Shown here: in pieces, positions 1 through 29,954 of the stretch | How positions within the stretch are numbered: the first letter of the stretch is position 1 | Layout of the letters: each line of letters starts with the position of its first letter | Origin: Streptomyces sp. Edi4 | GTDB taxonomy: Bacteria; Actinomycetota; Actinomycetes; Streptomycetales; Streptomycetaceae | Length of the DNA: 64,000 bases | Assembly (NCBI RefSeq): GCF_040253615.1 | Contig: NZ_JBEJGY010000004.1 | Span: 7,316,001 to 7,380,000 of the forward strand | Direction of reading: 5' to 3' | Notes under the pieces: model-generated | The model's database searches: none | The model's input: only the letters and a program-made list of their open reading frames with translations | What the model was told of the DNA's origin: nothing | Position numbers and translations under genes: made by a program

Positions 1-630
1 CCGGCCGCTCAGCTCGCCGGCCCGCTTGTCGGTGAAGAACACCGCGGGCTGTGACGCCGTACGGCCACCGGCCTGTTTGACGATTCCGCTCAGCCGGAAC
101 TCCTGCGTCCGGCCCCCGGCCACGACACTGACCCGGTCGCCGACGGAGGCGCCGGCACGCGTCGCCAGTGCGGTGTCGAGCACCACGTCACCGGCCGCCT
201 GCGGCTGGGAGCCCGAGGCGAGGGTGTAGGGGGTCAGCCGCGCCGAGTCCCAGCCGTGGCCGAGCGGACGGTGCTCGGTGGCGGTCGCGTTGTCGGAGAG
301 GTCCGTCACCGGACGGCCGTCACGGACGACCGCGACCGGGAAGGACACGTCCGAGATGGCCTTCTCCACCCCGGGCACCGCCGCCACGGCGCGTACCTGG
401 GCCGCGTCGAGCCGTACCCGCTCGGCCAGTTGGGAGCCGTCGTACGTCTGGTCGCCGGTCACCACAAGGGGGGCCGCGGCCAGGCGCTGAGCCGGCACCG
501 CGTCGCGGACGCCGCTCTCCATGAGACCGCCGCACGCCATGATGAGGGCTGCGCCGAAGAAGATGGCGATGAAGGTGGCCACGAATCCGCCCTTGCGGAA
601 CCGCAGCGTACGCAGAGCCAAGGACCACAT
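1..630 (-). CDS. ABC transporter permease, FtsX/MacB-like (partial, C-terminus off window)
   Basis: Membrane subunit of an exporter whose ATPase is encoded just upstream. The visible protein begins M-W-S-L-A-L-R-T-L-R-F-R-K, a typical FtsX/MacB start: a short basic amphipathic stretch followed by one hydrophobic segment (about residues 13-35, GGFVATFIAIFFGAALIM). A long hydrophilic region follows that reads as the extracytoplasmic MacB-type domain (PVVVTGDQ-like and FFTDKRAGELSGR stretches). Only about 210 residues are present; the other transmembrane helices lie beyond base 1. The ATG (628-630) overlaps the TGA stop of the ATPase gene (630-632) as ATGA, so the two are translationally coupled. 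The substrate cannot be read; drug, peptide or lipid export are all possible. Its position next to a biosynthetic cluster makes a self-protection or border role conceivable but unproven. Confidence 0.85.
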   Translation of the reverse strand, partial: MWSLALRTLRFRKGGFVATFIAIFFGAALIMACGGLMESGVRDAVPAQRLAAAPLVVTGDQTYDGSQLAERVRLDAAQVRAVAAVPGVEKAISDVSFPVAVVRDGRPVTDLSDNATATEHRPLGHGWDSARLTPYTLASGSQPQAAGDVVLDTALATRAGASVGDRVSVVAGGRTQEFRLSGIVKQAGGRTASQPAVFFTDKRAGELSGR

Positions 631-1433
631 CAGTACGTGCCTCCGGCCGTGTTGCGCACCTGCTGGCCGTAGGCCACCGGCTCCTCGTCGGCCCAGGCGC
701 CAAGACGGGTCATCCGCTCGGCGACCACCTCGGCCGTCGGGTTGTACAGGTCACCCACGAACCTGCCGTCGGCGAGGAAGACCACCCGGTCCGCGTACGA
801 GGCGGCCACCGGGTCGTGCGTCACCATCACGATCGTCTGGCCCAGCGCCCGTACCGACTCCTGCATCAGACGCAGCACCTCGCGTGCGGTGCGGGTGTCG
901 AGCGCGCCGGTCGGCTCGTCGGCGAAGACCACGGCGGGACTGGTGACCAGGGCGCGGGCGATCGCCACGCGCTGCTGCTGGCCGCCGGAGAGCTCGGCGG
1001 GACGGCGCCCCGTCCGGTCGCCCAGACCCACCCGCTTGATCACGTCGTTCACCCGGGCCCGGTCCGGCCTGCGGCCGGCGAGCTTCAGCGGCAGCGTGAC
1101 GTTCTGAAGCACCGTGAGGGCCGGCAGCAGGTTGAAGGACTGGAAGATGAAGCCGATGCGCTCGCGCCGCATCTTGGTCAGCGTGGTCTCGTCGTAGCCG
1201 CTCAGATCCTCGCCGTCCAGCAGGACCGTGCCGGACGTCGGCCGGTCCAGCCCCGCCGCGCAGTGCAGGAAGGTGCTCTTGCCCGAACCGGACGGGCCCA
1301 TCACGGCGGTGAAGCTGCCGCGCTGAAAACTCAGGCTCACGCCGTCGAGCGCGGTCACCGCGTTGGCGCCCTCGCCATAGACCTTGCGAACCGCGTTCAG
1401 TCGTACCGTGTCGTCGACTGCGGTGGTGTCCAT
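630..1433 (-). CDS. ABC transporter ATP-binding protein (MacB/LolD-like)
   Basis: Cytoplasmic ATPase of 267 residues that powers the adjacent FtsX-like permease. All ABC motifs are present: Walker A GPSGSGKST at residues 46-54, a Q-loop (IFQSFNLLP), signature LSGGQQQRVAIARAL, Walker B VVFADEPTGALD, and the switch histidine in VMVTHDP. The ADEPTGALD form and the about 230-residue core are typical of the MacB/LolD/FtsE group. A short acidic tail follows. The ATG at 1433 is preceded by AGGGAGCTTCGA-type sequence giving a plausible ribosome binding site. It is the first gene of a leftward operon that diverges from the sensor kinase gene at 1727. That arrangement is common for two-component systems controlling exporters (BceRS-like or MacAB-like logic), so control by the neighbouring regulator is a reasonable inference. 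Confidence 0.93.
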   Translation of the reverse strand: MDTTAVDDTVRLNAVRKVYGEGANAVTALDGVSLSFQRGSFTAVMGPSGSGKSTFLHCAAGLDRPTSGTVLLDGEDLSGYDETTLTKMRRERIGFIFQSFNLLPALTVLQNVTLPLKLAGRRPDRARVNDVIKRVGLGDRTGRRPAELSGGQQQRVAIARALVTSPAVVFADEPTGALDTRTAREVLRLMQESVRALGQTIVMVTHDPVAASYADRVVFLADGRFVGDLYNPTAEVVAERMTRLGAWADEEPVAYGQQVRNTAGGTY

Positions 1434-1528
1434 TCGAAGCTCCCTGTCACTGTCGCGTGGTGGACGCGATCACGACAACCACGCTACGGACGGGGAGCGG
1501 CAGGGCCGATGGGTCTGTGTCCACAAGG

Positions 1529-1550
1529 GGGGTGGAGAAAACTCCACCCC
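1529..1550. promoter_or_regulatory. Perfect 9-bp inverted repeat, candidate operator
   Basis: GGGGTGGAG, four-base spacer AAAA, then CTCCACCCC. It sits about 96 bases upstream of the ATPase start, in the divergent promoter. The short dyad with an A-rich centre is the size expected for a dimeric LuxR/NarL-type regulator such as the one encoded at 3007-3654. That assignment is inference; it could also act as a small hairpin in a leader. Confidence 0.4.
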
Positions 1551-1607
1551 TGACCTGGGTTCTTCTCCACTGCTTCGCGCACGGTTCACACGCGACCCTG
1601 TGAGTAC

Positions 1608-1631
1608 CGTGACACTGGGCACGGTCACGGG
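1608..1631. promoter_or_regulatory. Inverted repeat CCGTGAC-N10-GTCACGG, candidate operator
   Basis: Two perfect 7-base arms separated by 10 bases, about 95 bases before the kinase start codon. The spacing puts the arms one and a half to two helical turns apart, compatible with binding of a protein dimer. A further GGTCACC-like half lies just downstream at about 1642-1648. Confidence 0.35.
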
Positions 1632-1726
1632 AGTCCGGTCGGTCACCGCCCGCGCGTGCTGCATCATGAGGCTCGCGGGAGGAGTGCGCTTCCGGGACCA
1701 TCCGGACCACAGGAGGTTGGAGCAAG

Positions 1727-3019
1727 TTGTCCAAGGTTTGGGCCGATCGGTTACCGGCGTCGTCACGACGCGGCCTGGCGGAGCGGCTGCGCTGGTGCGC
1801 ACGGGGCCTGGTGGTCGCCGTGCTCTCCCAGGTCGCCAGCGTCGCCCTGTTCACCGTCGCCGTGATCACGCTGGCCGCGCTGATCGTGGGCGTGGGTTTC
1901 CTCATCCTCCCCGTCGTCATGATCGCCGTACGCGGACTCGCCAACTTCCACCGGCGCACGGCCGGCCAATGGGCGGGCGTCACCATCGAGGCGCCCTACC
2001 GGCCCACCGAGCTGGACGACCCCTACGACACCGCCGGGTCCTTCAAACACTGCCGCCAGCTGCTCTCCGACCCCGCCACCTGGCGCGATCTGCTGTGGAC
2101 CATGCTCGACGGACCCGTGGGTCTCATCCTGGGCCTGCTGCCCGCCGCGTTCGTCGCCTACGGCCTCAACGGCATGTTCGTCACGCCCCTGTTGTGGCAG
2201 AGTATGGGCCCGCACTGGGGTTTCGGCGTCACCTGGTTCATCACCGACCAGACCTTGGCCAACCTCGCCATCCCGCAAGGCCTGGTGTGCGTGGCGCTCG
2301 GCCTGCTGATCGCTCCCTCGCTCGGCCGGCTGCACGTCCGCTTCAACCGGCTGCTTCTGGCCCCCACCCGCAACGCGCGGCTCGCCCTGCGGGTGGAGCG
2401 GCTGACCGAGACACGCTCGGAGACCGTGGAGTCCCAGGCGGCCGAACTGCGGCGCATCGAACGGGACTTGCACGACGGCGCCCAGGCGCGACTGGTGTCG
2501 CTCGGCATGAGCCTCGGGCTCGCCGACACCCTCCTGGAGAGCAACCCCGCCATGGTGCGCAAACTCCTGGCCGACGCCATGGAGTCCAGCAGCCAGGCGC
2601 TGACCGAACTGCGCGACCTCGTGCGCGGCATCCACCCGCCCGTCCTGGCCGAACGCGGACTCGACGGCGCCGTACGGGCGTTGGCGGTGGGTCTGGCCGT
2701 ACCGGTCGAGGTGGACATCGACCTGCCGTCCCGGCCCCATCTGCCGGTCGAGTCGGCCGTGTACTTCGTCATCGCGGAAGCCCTGGCCAACATCACCAAG
2801 CACAGCGGCGCGCGCCGTGCGAGCGTGCGCCTGTGGTACGCCCAGGGCAGACTGCGGGCCCGGATCGGCGACGACGGACGCGGCGGCGCCGACCCCGAGG
2901 GCGGCAGTGGCCTGCGCGGACTCCAGCGCCGCCTGGCGGCGTTCGACGGCGAACTCGACATCAGCAGCCCCGTGGGCGGACCGACCCTAGTGACGATGGA
3001 GCTTCCGTGCGCGTTGTGA
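1727..3019 (+). CDS. Sensor histidine kinase (HisKA_3/NarL-partner type)
   Basis: Membrane sensor kinase of 430 residues. The N-terminal half is hydrophobic, with helices near residues 27-70 and 118-150 and a further pair near 165-205, resembling the actinobacterial putative sensor domain found on such kinases. Next come a coiled linker, the dimerisation box RIERDLHDGAQARLV with phospho-acceptor His249, and a HATPase_c domain (N-box AEALANITKHS, G-boxes GDDGRGG and GSGLRGLQRRL). The TTG start is chosen because AGGAGG lies 10 bases upstream at 1711-1716 and no better ATG/GTG fits. Its 3' end overlaps the regulator gene by 13 bases, so the two are coupled. The stimulus is unknown; kinases of this design often sense envelope or antibiotic stress, and the flanking exporters fit that idea. 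Confidence 0.92.
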   Translation: MSKVWADRLPASSRRGLAERLRWCARGLVVAVLSQVASVALFTVAVITLAALIVGVGFLILPVVMIAVRGLANFHRRTAGQWAGVTIEAPYRPTELDDPYDTAGSFKHCRQLLSDPATWRDLLWTMLDGPVGLILGLLPAAFVAYGLNGMFVTPLLWQSMGPHWGFGVTWFITDQTLANLAIPQGLVCVALGLLIAPSLGRLHVRFNRLLLAPTRNARLALRVERLTETRSETVESQAAELRRIERDLHDGAQARLVSLGMSLGLADTLLESNPAMVRKLLADAMESSSQALTELRDLVRGIHPPVLAERGLDGAVRALAVGLAVPVEVDIDLPSRPHLPVESAVYFVIAEALANITKHSGARRASVRLWYAQGRLRARIGDDGRGGADPEGGSGLRGLQRRLAAFDGELDISSPVGGPTLVTMELPCAL

Positions 3020-3654
3020 TCGCCGAGGACCTTGCCCTGCTGCGGGAAGGGCTCGTGCAGCTGCTCACCGCCCACGACTTCGAAGTGATCGAAGCGGTGG
3101 ACAACGGCCCCGCCATGCTGCGCGCCCTGCTCGAACACCGCCCCGACGTGGCCATCGTCGACGTACGCCTGCCACCGACCTTCACCGACGAAGGACTCCA
3201 GGCCGCCGTCCAGGCCCGCGCGCAGGTGCCGGGACTGCCCATTCTGGTGCTCTCCCAGCACGTCGAGCAGATGTACGCGCGCGAGCTGCTGTCCGACCAG
3301 AACGGCGGCGTCGGCTATCTGCTCAAGGACCGCGTCTTCGACGTGCGCCGCTTCATCGACATGGTCCGCCAGGTCGCCGCAGGCGGAACCGTCATGGACC
3401 CCAAGGTGGTGTCCGAGCTGATGATCAAGCACGACACCGAGACGAGCCCCGTGCACACCCTGACCGAACGCGAACGCGAAGTGCTCGGCCTCATGGCCGA
3501 AGGGCGTTCCAACGCGGCGGTCGCCGCCAAGATGTTCGTCTCGGAGAAAGCGGTCAGCAAACACACCAACAGCATTTTCACGAAGCTGGGACTCGCCGCG
3601 TCAGGCGACGACAACCGGCGCGTACTCGCAGTACTCGCCTACCTCAACGCGTAG
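3007..3654 (+). CDS. Response regulator, NarL/LuxR family
   Basis: DNA-binding partner of the upstream kinase, 215 residues. The receiver domain has the acidic pair (VIAEDLALL) near the start, phospho-acceptor Asp52 in AIVDVRLPP, and the conserved Lys in YLLKDRV. The C-terminal LuxR/GerE helix-turn-helix reads LTEREREVLGLMAEGRSN...VSEKAVSKHTNSIFTKLGL. The GTG start at 3007 gives a 13-base overlap with the kinase stop and begins the receiver exactly where the family begins (M-R-V-V-I-A-E-D). Longer reading of this frame upstream lies antisense or out of frame to the kinase and is not real. Likely targets are the divergent ABC operon and perhaps the MFS gene 38 bases downstream. It shows no features of a pathway-specific cluster activator. 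Confidence 0.93.
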   Translation: MRVVIAEDLALLREGLVQLLTAHDFEVIEAVDNGPAMLRALLEHRPDVAIVDVRLPPTFTDEGLQAAVQARAQVPGLPILVLSQHVEQMYARELLSDQNGGVGYLLKDRVFDVRRFIDMVRQVAAGGTVMDPKVVSELMIKHDTETSPVHTLTEREREVLGLMAEGRSNAAVAAKMFVSEKAVSKHTNSIFTKLGLAASGDDNRRVLAVLAYLNA

Positions 3655-3692
3655 GCGCGAAACCAGGCAGCCGAGCAGGAGCGGAACACGCC

Positions 3693-5300
3693 ATGAGCAA
3701 CGCCGACCCAGCGCCGATACGACCGGCCACGAGGGCCGGGCGGAAACAGTGGACGGGCCTCGCCGTCCTCATCCTCCCCGTCCTGCTGGTCTCCCTCGAC
3801 ATGCAAGTACTGTCCTACGCGCTGCCGTTCATCAGCGGTGAGTTACGGCCGAGCAGCGCGCAACTCCTCTGGATCGTCAACATCTACCCGTTCGTCCTGG
3901 CCGGGCTGCTCCTGACCATGGGCTCGCTCGGCGACCGCATCGGCCGCAGACGGCTCCTGATGCTGGGCGCCGTCGTCTTCGGAGCGGCCTCGCTGCTCGC
4001 CTGCTCGGCCACCGGGCCGGCCATGCTCATCGCCACCCGGGCCCTGCTCGGGCTCGGCGGCGCCACCCTGATGCCCTCCACCCTGTCCCTGATCCGCAAC
4101 ATGTTCAGCGACGACGGGCAGCGCAGGATCGCCATCGCCGTGTGGACCGGCGCGTTCGCCGCCGGAGCCATTCTCGGCCCGCTCCTCGGTGGCGTACTCC
4201 TCGAACACTTCTGGTGGGGATCGGTCTTCCTGGTCAATCTGCCCGTCATGGCGCTGCTGCTCGTGCTCGCGCCGCCGCTCCTGCCGGAGTCGAGGGCCGA
4301 AAAGCCCGGCAGGTTCGACCTGTTCAGCGCCGCGCTGTCGCTGGCCGCGGTCCTGCCCGCCGTCTACGGCATCCAGCGGATCGCCGAGGACGGCCTGAGC
4401 GCGCTGCCCCTTGCCCTGTTCCTCGCGGGGCTCGTCATCGCCTGGTACTTCCTGCGCCGCCAGCGCGGCCTGGCCGAACCCCTCCTGGACGTACGGCTGT
4501 TCCGGGACCGGGTGTTCAGCGCCGCCGTCGCGACCAGCGTGCTCGCGATCTTCTCACTCGTCGGGTCCGGCCTCTTCACCTCCCAGTACCTCCAAATGGT
4601 GCTCGGATTCGGGCCGTTGGAGGCCGGCCTGTGGGCGCTGCCCGCCGCCGGCGCCGCCCTGGTCAGCTCGGCGACGGCCCCGCTGCTCGCCCGGTTCGTA
4701 CGGCCCGGGGCGGTTGTGACGGGCGGCCTGGTGGTCGCGGCCGCCGGATACGGTGTGCTCTCCCAGCTCCATGCCGACTCCGGTGTCGGGGTGCTCGCGA
4801 CCGGCACCGTGGTCATGGCCGCCGGCATCACGGCCGTCATGACCACCACGTCCGACCTGGTCATCGCCGCCGCCCCGGCCGACCGCGCGGGATCGGTCTC
4901 CGGTCTGTCGCAGACCGCCACGGAGTTCGGCGGCGCGTTCGGCATCGCCATCCTGGGCAGCATCGGCACCGCCGTCTACCGCTACGACGTGGCACACCAG
5001 GTTCCTTCCGGACTCTCGCACGCGGCGGTCGGGGCCGCGAAGGACACCCTGGGCGGCGCACTGGAGACCGCCCGGCAGTTGCCGCCGCGCACCGGCGCCG
5101 AACTGCTCGACGCCGCGCGCGAGGCCTTCGCGCACGGGCTGCGCGTCGCCTCCTGGACGGCGGCCGGACTGCTGCTCGCGATGGCCGTGACCTCGCTCGT
5201 GCTGCTGCGCAACGCGCGCTCGGCCACTCCGGAGACGGTGGCCCGCGCCGCCGAGACGCCCGCCGGGACGGACAGCGTCGCAACGACAGGCAGCGGCTGA
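3693..5300 (+). CDS. MFS drug-resistance transporter, DHA2 family (14 TM)
   Basis: Proton-driven exporter of 535 residues in the cytoplasmic membrane. Length, and about 14 hydrophobic segments, place it in the DHA2/EmrB-QacA group. Motif A is GSLGDRIGRRRLLMLG (about residues 75-90). Motif C-like sequence, GAFAAGAILGPLLGGVLLEHFWWGSVFLVN, follows and is the antiporter signature that marks exporters. The ATG has AGGAG 10 bases upstream (3678-3682). The gene follows the regulator by 38 bases in the same direction and is probably co-transcribed. It ends before the bidirectional terminator at 5311-5358, which separates it from the convergent PKS operon. It may export a toxic compound, possibly the cluster product; nothing in the sequence fixes the substrate. 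Confidence 0.92.
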   Translation: MSNADPAPIRPATRAGRKQWTGLAVLILPVLLVSLDMQVLSYALPFISGELRPSSAQLLWIVNIYPFVLAGLLLTMGSLGDRIGRRRLLMLGAVVFGAASLLACSATGPAMLIATRALLGLGGATLMPSTLSLIRNMFSDDGQRRIAIAVWTGAFAAGAILGPLLGGVLLEHFWWGSVFLVNLPVMALLLVLAPPLLPESRAEKPGRFDLFSAALSLAAVLPAVYGIQRIAEDGLSALPLALFLAGLVIAWYFLRRQRGLAEPLLDVRLFRDRVFSAAVATSVLAIFSLVGSGLFTSQYLQMVLGFGPLEAGLWALPAAGAALVSSATAPLLARFVRPGAVVTGGLVVAAAGYGVLSQLHADSGVGVLATGTVVMAAGITAVMTTTSDLVIAAAPADRAGSVSGLSQTATEFGGAFGIAILGSIGTAVYRYDVAHQVPSGLSHAAVGAAKDTLGGALETARQLPPRTGAELLDAAREAFAHGLRVASWTAAGLLLAMAVTSLVLLRNARSATPETVARAAETPAGTDSVATTGSG

Positions 5301-5310
5301 CAGAGACGAC

Positions 5311-5358
5311 ACGCGGAAGGCCGGCCACCGAGTACCCCCGGTGGCCGGCCTTCCGTGT
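5311..5358. terminator. Bidirectional hairpin terminator between MFS gene and PKS operon
   Basis: Arms 5311-5330 and 5339-5358 pair over 20 bp with a single G-U, closing an 8-base loop. It lies 10 bases after the MFS stop and about 70 bases after the PKS stop on the other strand, where convergent transcripts meet. There is no U-run, as is usual in Streptomyces. Confidence 0.85.
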
Positions 5359-5427
5359 GTGCCCCGACTCAGGCGGTTCCCGCCCGAGATCCCTGCGGAC
5401 AGCGGGCGCTGTCCCCAGGGGGCGCCG

Positions 5428-16522
<11,095 letters not shown>

Positions 16523-16571
16523 TCGCATTCCTCGGTCGCTCGTATGACTTGAGACGCTTCGTCCGGGCAGT

Positions 16572-16628
16572 GCCCCGCCCCCGTCGGTTCCGAAGAGCGG
16601 GACCGACGGGGACGAAGGCGGGCGGGGC
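16572..16628 (-). terminator. Hairpin between the two minus-strand PKS genes
   Basis: Arms 16580-16591 and 16599-16610 (CCCGTCGGTTCC / GGGACCGACGGG, one G-U) enclose a 7-base loop. An outer pair GCCCCGCC (16572-16579) and GGCGGGGC (16621-16628) can extend it across an internal loop. It lies in the 120-base gap after the stop at 16643 and before the GTG at 16522. Both genes should be in one operon, so partial termination or mRNA stabilisation are equally possible. Confidence 0.45.
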
Positions 16629-16642
16629 CGGGGCCCGCGCGG

Positions 16643-27880
<11,238 letters not shown>

Positions 27881-27960
27881 GTCGGTGCACTCCAAAAAGA
27901 ATTCCGCGGGCGAGGAAGAACAAGAGAGGGCCAAGGAGGGACGGGCGGACCTGCGAGCGG

Positions 27961-29457
27961 TCAGGACAGCGGCCGGCTTCCGTACAGGAACGGCTGGTCA
28001 TAGCTGCGCTGCACATGCGAAAGCGCCTGAATCAGGTCGGAGGAGGTGACGGGACGGGAACGGCGGCCGCCCACGAGATGGGCGATGGGCAGCGACCCGG
28101 TGTCGGCCCAGCGCAGCCAGCCGTCGCCGTCGATGTAACTGCGGCTGCGACCGGCGTTGTCCGGGTGGAGACAGTAGGGAATGTCGAGGTAGCCGCACTT
28201 GAACGCGAGCAGCAGGGCCTGGCCGAGGTCCGGGTGGCTGTTGAGCACCGCGTCGACGAGCGAACGCGCTTCGGCGTACGTCTGCGAATCGCGCGCGTCG
28301 TCCTGTGGCGCCGGGTGCGCCGTGGACCCCGTGATCCGGCCGGGCGCCGCGCGCCGGGCCGCCCGCGCCACCCGGTCGGCGTGCTCCAGCGCGGTGACGT
28401 TCTCCTCGATGGTGGGGATGCGGCGGGATTCGGCGACGGTCTTGACGATCAGACGCTCCGAGCCGGTCGTGACCGCGAGTTCGGCGGCCTCCCCGAGCAG
28501 CCGGTAGCAGCCTTCGGGGGTCGTGGGGTAGACGCCCATGTAGGCGTAGATGACCACGTGCCAGTCGGCGTCGGGCAGCAGCTCGGCGCACAGCCTGCGC
28601 AGCGCGCGCACCGCCTCGACGTCCTGGGCACCGCTGGTCTGCTGGGCGTAGCTCACCGACACGTCGCCGATCCCGAGCCGGTGGAAGAACAGCGCCTCCA
28701 GGACGCTCACCGCGACCAGCATGCTCGGCGGGCACAGCTGGCCCAGCATGCAGCCGCCGAAGGTCTCGATGTGGGGGCTCGCGCCCCATTCGGCGAGCCG
28801 TGCGAACAGGGCGGTGCTGCGTTCCCAGTTGCGCATCGACTCGTCCAGCGGGGTACGCCCGTACGGCAGGCAGTAGGAGACGGGGCCGCCCTCGGTGGCG
28901 CTGAGCCCGGCCCGCATCAGAGCGGCGAAAATGTCGAAGGGGACGGCGGAGCCGTGCCGGACCTGCACGGGAAAATCGTCGTCGTGCAGGCCCCGCAGCA
29001 CCGCGCGGGTGGTCTCGACGTCGTAGCTGACGATGGGGAAGCCGTTGAGGCCGATGCCCTCGCTCAGCGCGGTGTCGATCGCCGCGAGATCCCCGATACG
29101 GGTGTAACTGTCCAGGGTGAGCGTCCCGACGGTGGTGGCGTCGGCGCTGCGGGTGGCCAGCAGGCCCTCGCGCATGGCTCCGGGATCACCGAAGCCCATC
29201 CGGGGCTGCACGACGAGCCGGCCGGCCCGGTGCGCGCGACGGACGAACGCGCCGAAGTCGCCGACCGGGGCATCCGGTGCGGCGGTGGCGGGCGCGGCCG
29301 GTGCGGACACGTGCACGAGCCGGCCGCCCGCCGGGGCGCCGGCGCCCGCGCGGCCGGCCGCCGAAGCTTCGGGCGTCAAAGCTTCGGGCGCGCCCGGGCC
29401 GGGCACGGGCCCATCGGCCATCTTGTGCCCCGGCGCCCCGGTGAAGCCGTCGCTCAC
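27961..29457 (-). CDS. Glutamate mutase, E (catalytic) subunit homologue (VinI-like)
   Basis: Catalytic TIM-barrel subunit of adenosylcobalamin-dependent glutamate mutase, which converts L-glutamate to threo-3-methylaspartate, precursor of the 3-aminoisobutyrate starter. The protein has 498 residues. Recognisable family positions include VQPRMG near the barrel start, the arginine in VQVRHGS, the glutamate in HIETFGG, CPPSM, and LIVKTVAESRRIPT. The first about 60 residues are Ala/Pro/Gly-rich and not conserved, so the true start could be later. GTG at 29457 is chosen because it overlaps the stop of the S-subunit gene (GTGA), giving coupled synthesis of both subunits. The next gene in the operon is the loading PKS, 80 bases on. 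Assignment to the glutamate mutase family is firm; the exact substrate rests on the whole starter cassette. Confidence 0.9.
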   Translation of the reverse strand: MSDGFTGAPGHKMADGPVPGPGAPEALTPEASAAGRAGAGAPAGGRLVHVSAPAAPATAAPDAPVGDFGAFVRRAHRAGRLVVQPRMGFGDPGAMREGLLATRSADATTVGTLTLDSYTRIGDLAAIDTALSEGIGLNGFPIVSYDVETTRAVLRGLHDDDFPVQVRHGSAVPFDIFAALMRAGLSATEGGPVSYCLPYGRTPLDESMRNWERSTALFARLAEWGASPHIETFGGCMLGQLCPPSMLVAVSVLEALFFHRLGIGDVSVSYAQQTSGAQDVEAVRALRRLCAELLPDADWHVVIYAYMGVYPTTPEGCYRLLGEAAELAVTTGSERLIVKTVAESRRIPTIEENVTALEHADRVARAARRAAPGRITGSTAHPAPQDDARDSQTYAEARSLVDAVLNSHPDLGQALLLAFKCGYLDIPYCLHPDNAGRSRSYIDGDGWLRWADTGSLPIAHLVGGRRSRPVTSSDLIQALSHVQRSYDQPFLYGSRPLS

Positions 29458-29954
29458 GACAGCGCTCTCTGCGGTATGCCTTGAACGAAGTGCTTGAAGG
29501 AGGCGATTTCGCGGGCGTCGTCCTCGAAGACGCTGTTGAAGCCCGCGGCGACCAGTTCCGCCGCGTGGCCTCCGCCCTCGCCGCCCGTGATGCCGAGCTT
29601 GCCGCCGATCACGGCCGGCAGGTCCGCGAGCGCGCTTTCGCCGCGCACCTTCTTGATGACGCGCAGTCCGTCCTGGTGGCCGTGGCCGTTGACGCTGCTC
29701 AGGACGAGCATCGCGGGCGCGCGCTCCAGGCACTCCCGTACCAGCAGATCGTCGGGGACGCACGGGCCGAGGTTCACCACGTCGTACCCCAGCTCCTCGA
29801 TCAGGAGCTGGAGGAACACCAGGTTCCAGGTGTGCGAGTCGGAGGCCACCCCGCTGACCAGGACCGTCGGGCGGGGCCCGGTCGTGTCCAGGGCGACCGG
29901 GCGCGCGCCGTCCGCGTCGGCGTGCTCCGTCAGCTCCCGCGCGGGTCCCGTCAT
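29454..29954 (-). CDS. Glutamate mutase, S (cobalamin-binding) subunit homologue (VinH-like)
   Basis: Small B12-binding subunit, 166 residues, that docks on the E subunit. The Rossmann-like domain begins PTVLVSGVASDSHTWN. The family motif is DxHxxG, then SxL, then GG. Asp and the cobalt-ligand His are present (SDSHTW), the second element appears as LVLSSVNGHG and the third as IGGKLGITGG. The glycine of DxHxxG is Asn here. The ATG at 29954 overlaps the decarboxylase stop (ATGA) and its own stop overlaps the E-subunit GTG, so three genes are chained. The first about 25 residues are a poorly conserved extension. Other B12-binding mutase subunits share the fold, but the paired E subunit next door supports this reading. 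Confidence 0.9.
   Translation of the reverse strand: MTGPARELTEHADADGARPVALDTTGPRPTVLVSGVASDSHTWNLVFLQLLIEELGYDVVNLGPCVPDDLLVRECLERAPAMLVLSSVNGHGHQDGLRVIKKVRGESALADLPAVIGGKLGITGGEGGGHAAELVAAGFNSVFEDDAREIASFKHFVQGIPQRALS

Larger units (their letters stand above)
1434..1726. promoter_or_regulatory. Divergent promoter region between ABC exporter and two-component system
   Basis: A 293-base gap between divergent start codons, with no convincing ORF of its own. It holds two inverted repeats, listed separately (1529-1550 and 1608-1631), and an extra half-site TTCTCCAC at about 1564-1571 that repeats one arm of the first. The kinase start TTG at 1727 has an AGGAGG ribosome binding site at 1711-1716. 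I could not assign -35/-10 boxes with confidence. Confidence 0.5.

Noticed and set aside
1384..3654. Long frame covering the kinase gene and the regulator.
   Set aside because: Only the last 215 codons (from GTG 3007) encode a protein family; the earlier part is an Arg/Pro-rich shadow of the kinase gene, which is clearly coded in another frame.
1..5300. The exporter, two-component and MFS genes as proven members of the macrolactam cluster.
   Set aside because: They lie beyond a strong bidirectional terminator, carry different regulatory dyads and lack any biosynthetic motif, so they are treated as flanking genes with only a possible resistance role.
16523..16528. ATG at 16528 as start of the module 3-4 PKS.
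   Set aside because: It abuts its own Shine-Dalgarno sequence (GAGGA immediately before ATG); the GTG at 16522 has the proper 6-base spacing.
27881..27934. Upstream in-frame ATG at 27934 for the loading PKS.
   Set aside because: The 18 extra residues are unconserved, and the ATG at 27880 has GGAG at 9 bases.
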